Source: Gammaproteobacteria bacterium (lineage in GTDB: Bacteria; Pseudomonadota; Gammaproteobacteria; Pseudomonadales; Cellvibrionaceae). Taken from it: a DNA stretch of 64,000 bases. The position numbers and the translations under genes were made by a program. Within the stretch, counting starts at the first letter, position 1. Every line of letters begins with the position of its first letter. The notes below the pieces were generated by a model. The model was not told where the DNA came from and made no database searches. It saw nothing but the letters and a program-made list of their open reading frames with translations. Of this stretch, positions 61,301 through 64,000 are shown piece by piece. The DNA is taken from positions 33,184 to 97,183 of the forward strand of contig JAGKWO010000015.1 of assembly GCA_021151835.1 (NCBI GenBank), written 5' to 3'.

Positions 61301-64000
61301 AATTGCGCACGGTAAGTGAGCGTATCGTTTGAATCCGGATCGGAAAATGTATTTGCAGGCACAACAAAATTAAACGGCGCTTCTGCATTGATTGTACGAT
61401 CAGCGATGGGATTATCCAGCACCGGTGCAGCATTGTTGCCATCGTCTTTTGCTACTTTGAAAGCAAGGTCCCACCCGCTTGCATCAGGCACGCCGTTTTC
61501 AATCATTGCCCCATCAGCAAACGTATTGCCGCCAATGCGCGACACCAACACCAAACCATCACTGCCCGTGCTACTGATGCGAATAACATAGGACTGCTGG
61601 TCAGTGAGTGCTACATCAGAAAAATTAAATGAATGCCAGCCAAAACCATCGCGGCTGATTTGCGATGAGGCGATAGAATCACTCCCCAGAACAGCACCGC
61701 TCCAGGCGTCGCGCAGTTCGACGGTAATTGTTTGTGCGGCAGCATTATCATAACGCGCCAGATACAGGCTAATTTCATTAACCGTGTAAGTGGAACTCGC
61801 ACTATCGTAAGAAAAACTTTGGCCAATCTGGTTGCCCGATGTCACCGGAATAAAGGCATTGCCATCCCCGGTATCAATATATTTGGTATCCGGCAAGCCG
61901 GAAATTGTCAGCGTAAATACATCCGCTACGCTGCCGCCGTTACCGTCATTTGCAGTAACTTCAATATTTAATGTACCAACATCGGCCGTTGCAGGCGCAC
62001 CACTGAACGTGCGAGTAACCGCATCAAAACTCAACCATGACGGCAGTGCGGCACCGCCCGCCAATTGCGCGCTATAGGTTAAGGTTGTGCCGGCATCAAT
62101 ATCGGCAAATGTGTTAGCCGCAACCTGGAAATTAAAAGGTGAATTCTCGGCAGCAGTTTGATCGGGAATTGCATTGGCGACAGTGGGCGCATCATTAGTA
62201 TTGGCGATAATAATATTGAATGTGTCGGTAACCGTTCCACCGTTGCCATCATCAGCAATCACATCAATTGAAATCGTTCCCACATCGCCATTCGCCGGTG
62301 TGCCGCTAAAGGTGCGTGTTGCGGCATTAAAACTTAACCATGATGGCAATGATCCACCACCGGCCAGTTGCGCGGAATAGGTGAGTGCCGCACCGGCATC
62401 GACATCAGTAAAGGCATTGGCGGCAAATTGGAAATTGAATGCACTATCTTCAGTCGCATTTTGATCGGGAATTGGATTCGCCACTGTGGGCGCGTCGTTG
62501 GTATTGGCAACGACAATAGTAAAGGTATCGGTAACCGTTCCGCCATTGCCATCATCAGCAATCACATCAATTGAAATCGTTCCGACATCACCGTTCGCCG
62601 GTGTACCACTAAAGGTGCGTGTAGCGGCGTTAAAAGTTAACCAGGATGGTAATGAGCCGCCGCCAGCAAGTTGTGCTGAATAGGTTAATGTATCGCCGAT
62701 ATCAATATCGGCAAATGTATTGGCCGCGAACTGGAAGCTGAATGCAGAATCCTGGGTGGCATTTTGATCGGGAATAGCATTGGCGACTGTTGGAGCATCA
62801 TTGCTATTTCCAACAATAATATTGAATGTGTCGGTAACGGTTCCGCCGTTGCCATCATCAGCAGTAACATCGATAGAAATAGTTCCAACATCAGCATTCG
62901 CCGGCGTACCACTGAAAGTGCGCGTTGCGGCATTGAAACTTAACCATGACGGCAATGCTCCACCGCCCGCTAATTGCGCGGTGTAAGTGAGCGTTGCACC
63001 AGCATCGACATCTGCAAAAGTATTCGCTGCAAATTGGAAATTAAACGCAATATTTTCTGTCGCGGAACGATCCGGAATGGCATTGGCAACTGTCGGTGCA
63101 TCGTTGGTATTGGCGATAACAATATTGAAAGTATCGGTAACGGTTCCGCCATTGCCGTCATCAGCAATCACATCAATTGAAATCGTTCCAACATCAGCAT
63201 TCGCCGGTGTACCACTGAACGTGCGCGTTGCGGCATTAAAATTTAACCACGATGGTAGCGCGCCACCACCAGCAAGCTGTGCGGAATAAGTTAAGGTTGC
63301 ACCGGCATCCACATCAGCAAATGTGTTTGCTGCAAACTGAAAATTAAATGCGGAATCTTCAGTCGCATTTTGATCAGGGATTGCATTGGCGACTGTTGGT
63401 GCATCGTTGGTGTTGGCAATAACAATGTTGAAAGTATCGGTAACGGTTCCGCCATTGCCATCATCGGCAGTGACATCAATTGAAATCGTTCCGACATCAG
63501 CATTTGCTGGCGTACCACTGAAGGTGCGTGTTGCGGCGTTAAAACTTAACCAGGACGGTAATGCACCACCACCCGCTAATTGCGCAGAATAAGTCAGCGT
63601 TGCACCGGCATCGACATCTGCAAAAGTATTCGCCGCAAACTGGAAATTAAATGCAGAATCTTCAGTCGCATTTTGATTTGGGATTGCGTTAGCGACTGTT
63701 GGTGCATCATTGGTATTGGCGATAACAATGTTGAAAGTATCGGTAACGGTTCCGCCATTGCCGTCATCAGCAATCACATCAATTGAAATCGTTCCAACAT
63801 CAGCATTTGCTGGCGTACCACTGAAGGTGCGCGTTGCGGCGTTAAAACTTAACCAGGACGGTAATGCACCACCGCCCGCTAATTGCGCAGAATAAGTCAG
63901 CGTTGCACCAGCATCGACATCAGCAAATGTGTTTGCTGCAAACTGGAAATTAAATGCGGAATCTTCAGTCGCGTTTTGATTTGGGATTGCGTTGGCGACT
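58318..64000 (-). CDS. Giant surface-type protein of tandem cadherin/Ig-like repeats (5' end outside window)
   Basis: At least 1893 residues are in the window and the frame is open at 64000; an internal ATG at 63777 is not the start. From the edge come about seven near-identical 101-residue repeats (NTNDAPTVANAIPDQN, FAANTFADVDAGATLTYSA, LPSWLSFN, TRTFSGTPANADVGTISI) of the dystroglycan/cadherin-like or putative-Ig type. A 155-residue unrelated module follows (about 61435-61899), then six more diverged repeats and two longer cadherin-like domains. The C-terminus has a proline-rich stretch, an acidic coil, a hydrophobic segment (58480-58580) with LPLWRGLDPLPIL, and a charged cytoplasmic-type tail. 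The likely role is adhesion or matrix structure. Calcium binding is plausible from the DADAG/DVDAG loops. The secretion signal, if any, is upstream of the window. Confidence 0.88.
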   Translation of the reverse strand, partial: VANAIPNQNATEDSAFNFQFAANTFADVDAGATLTYSAQLAGGGALPSWLSFNAATRTFSGTPANADVGTISIDVIADDGNGGTVTDTFNIVIANTNDAPTVANAIPNQNATEDSAFNFQFAANTFADVDAGATLTYSAQLAGGGALPSWLSFNAATRTFSGTPANADVGTISIDVTADDGNGGTVTDTFNIVIANTNDAPTVANAIPDQNATEDSAFNFQFAANTFADVDAGATLTYSAQLAGGGALPSWLNFNAATRTFSGTPANADVGTISIDVIADDGNGGTVTDTFNIVIANTNDAPTVANAIPDRSATENIAFNFQFAANTFADVDAGATLTYTAQLAGGGALPSWLSFNAATRTFSGTPANADVGTISIDVTADDGNGGTVTDTFNIIVGNSNDAPTVANAIPDQNATQDSAFSFQFAANTFADIDIGDTLTYSAQLAGGGSLPSWLTFNAATRTFSGTPANGDVGTISIDVIADDGNGGTVTDTFTIVVANTNDAPTVANPIPDQNATEDSAFNFQFAANAFTDVDAGAALTYSAQLAGGGSLPSWLSFNAATRTFSGTPANGDVGTISIDVIADDGNGGTVTDTFNIIIANTNDAPTVANAIPDQTAAENSPFNFQVAANTFADIDAGTTLTYSAQLAGGAALPSWLSFDAVTRTFSGAPATADVGTLNIEVTANDGNGGSVADVFTLTISGLPDTKYIDTGDGNAFIPVTSGNQIGQSFSYDSASSTYTVNEISLYLARYDNAAAQTITVELRDAWSGAVLGSDSIASSQISRDGFGWHSFNFSDVALTDQQSYVIRISSTGSDGLVLVSRIGGNTFADGAMIENGVPDASGWDLAFKVAKDDGNNAAPVLDNPIADRTINAEAPFNFVVPANTFSDPDSNDTLTYRAQLAGGGSLGWLTFNEATKTFSGTPHWHQAGTITVELIATDNHGASTSEFFDITVVNTNIAPTVANPIPDQVVNEDSPLNFQFASNTFADADAGTTFTYTAQLAVLGGLPPWLAFDSATRTFSGTPANDDVGTWTIEVTANDGFGGTIIDTFVITVANTNDAPVIINPIGDQGAIQGVPFNFQFVANTFADIDVGDTLAYSAQLAGGGALPAWLNFNAATRTFSGTPANGDVGTISIDVIANDGNGGTLTDTFDIVIANMNDAPTVANAIADQNAAEDSAFNFQFAANTFADIDAGATLTYSAQLAGGGALPSWLSFDATTRTFSGTPANADVGTISIDVIADDGNGGTVTDTFNIVIANTNDAPTVANAIPDQNATEDSAFNFQFAANTFADMDAGNTLIYSAQLTGGGALPSWLSFDPATRTFSGTPTNSDVGTISIDVTADDGNGGVITDTFNIVIANTNDAPTVDAPFINPVAVEDSPFTLNFPLTMFNDVDVGDSLSYSAQLANGQPLPAWLNFDASTLTFSGTPLNNDVGNLNIQLVASDGEASVSFQFVIRVDAVNDNPLAITPATINTREDAVGDQLDLFATFSDEETPANQLQYSVVSNSNPLLVAGITIDAQTGKLIFSYGANQFGSSDLIIRAQDANGAFVETPLRINVAPVNDAPVSTGIGDIRVAAGTAPQQIDLHKIFSDIEQGTALKYSLIANTNPAIATNVQWDQTTGVMTIAFASVTGGETFITLRAQDDDGSWVETRFKVTVVATTIPEPEVPKPPVIPPVVPPLPEVPTTPPIITPPTVPDGTDHIPIPDNNGEGIDGPGTGGQSISPLIDPDARDNFNPPNDKSSRDYERIEAELEAGNVSVVTLTASSSLVSLITTDTGFAPWEAEDFNNEVRRIREQMDVAMEEEQDRRAVVAGITFSVTTGILIWSLRASSLLLTLMSMLPLWRGLDPLPILDEVNKRKKELEQQRKDRAREDKSSKEVGYLFDHAQHKQSGQ
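61900..64000 (-). repeat. Tandem 303-bp coding repeats
   Basis: Seven contiguous units of exactly 303 bp (101 codons) occupy 61900-64000, with borders near 62203, 62506, 62809, 63112, 63415 and 63718. The three units nearest the right edge are close to identical in DNA, including third positions; those further left diverge. This points to recent duplication or gene conversion at the N-terminal side. Confidence 0.9.

Noticed and set aside
59837..63895. Series of 60-100 codon frames on the plus strand across the repeat array
   Set aside because: They recur with the 303-bp period and are the antisense reading of the repeat protein; no ribosome sites and no independent conservation.
61900..64000. 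CRISPR-like regular repeats
   Set aside because: The unit is 303 bp, coding throughout and in frame, with no short repeat plus unique spacer pattern.

Overview
The window looks like a chromosomal segment from a polysaccharide-degrading gammaproteobacterium of the Cellvibrio type (Cellvibrionales). The reasons are secreted multi-domain glycoside hydrolases joined by poly-serine linkers with several carbohydrate-binding modules, a TonB-dependent receptor, GC content that looks close to half by eye, and the gene order ftsK-lolA-rarA-crcB-serS-cysG, which I know from Pseudomonas and relatives. I see no tRNA, rRNA, CRISPR array, transposase or prophage gene. The genus is an inference from architecture, not a measured match.

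Layout. 1-11.3 kb: carbohydrate and envelope block. It has a partial secreted GH5 enzyme, a membrane-anchored AraC-type regulator, a 1466-residue secreted enzyme with two beta-1,3-glucanase-type catalytic domains (GH16 and GH128), a PadR/HAAS regulatory pair with tandem operators, and a TonB-dependent receptor. 11.4-16.9 kb: a signalling island that I consider the most interesting part. It encodes a LuxI/FeeM-like N-acyltransferase, an overlapping multi-TM histidine kinase, a response regulator with an unassigned C-terminal domain, a divergent protein pairing an H-box with a REC domain but lacking an ATPase domain, and a small AraC protein. Together they look like a self-contained diffusible-signal system with no LuxR receptor.

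17.7-31 kb: a YdiJ-type D-2-hydroxyglutarate dehydrogenase, a DUF349 protein, a GntR regulator, an SPFH/ribbon-helix-helix pair, a NarL-type two-component system next to a DUF485/ActP acetate symporter pair, and an unknown membrane protein. 31-43.4 kb: a GH16-like lipoprotein under a LacI-type operator, RluA, sulfite reductase with its DUF934 partner, an acyl-CoA dehydrogenase/FadD/patatin operon, and a serC-serA-NIF3-NUDIX run.

43.4-58.3 kb: a lipoprotein, a YdeP-type molybdoenzyme, a yybP-ykoY (Mn2+) riboswitch before a TerC/Alx transporter, then the housekeeping run cysG, serS, crcB, rarA, lolA, ftsK and a membrane diguanylate cyclase. 58.3-64 kb: the 3' part of a giant repeat protein built from 303-bp tandem repeats; its 5' end lies beyond the window.

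Two candidate small RNAs, both on the minus strand and each with its own promoter, hairpins and intrinsic terminator, lie at 23592-23676 and 43624-43757. The second has a perfect LacI-family palindrome over its -35 box. Functional links that can be read: beta-glucan breakdown (GH16/GH128, GH5, GH16 lipoprotein, receptor); assimilatory sulfur metabolism (CysI, DUF934, CysG siroheme supply, serine synthesis feeding cysteine); lipid turnover (patatin, FadD, acyl-CoA dehydrogenase); and surface attachment (giant repeat protein followed 40 nt later by a diguanylate cyclase).
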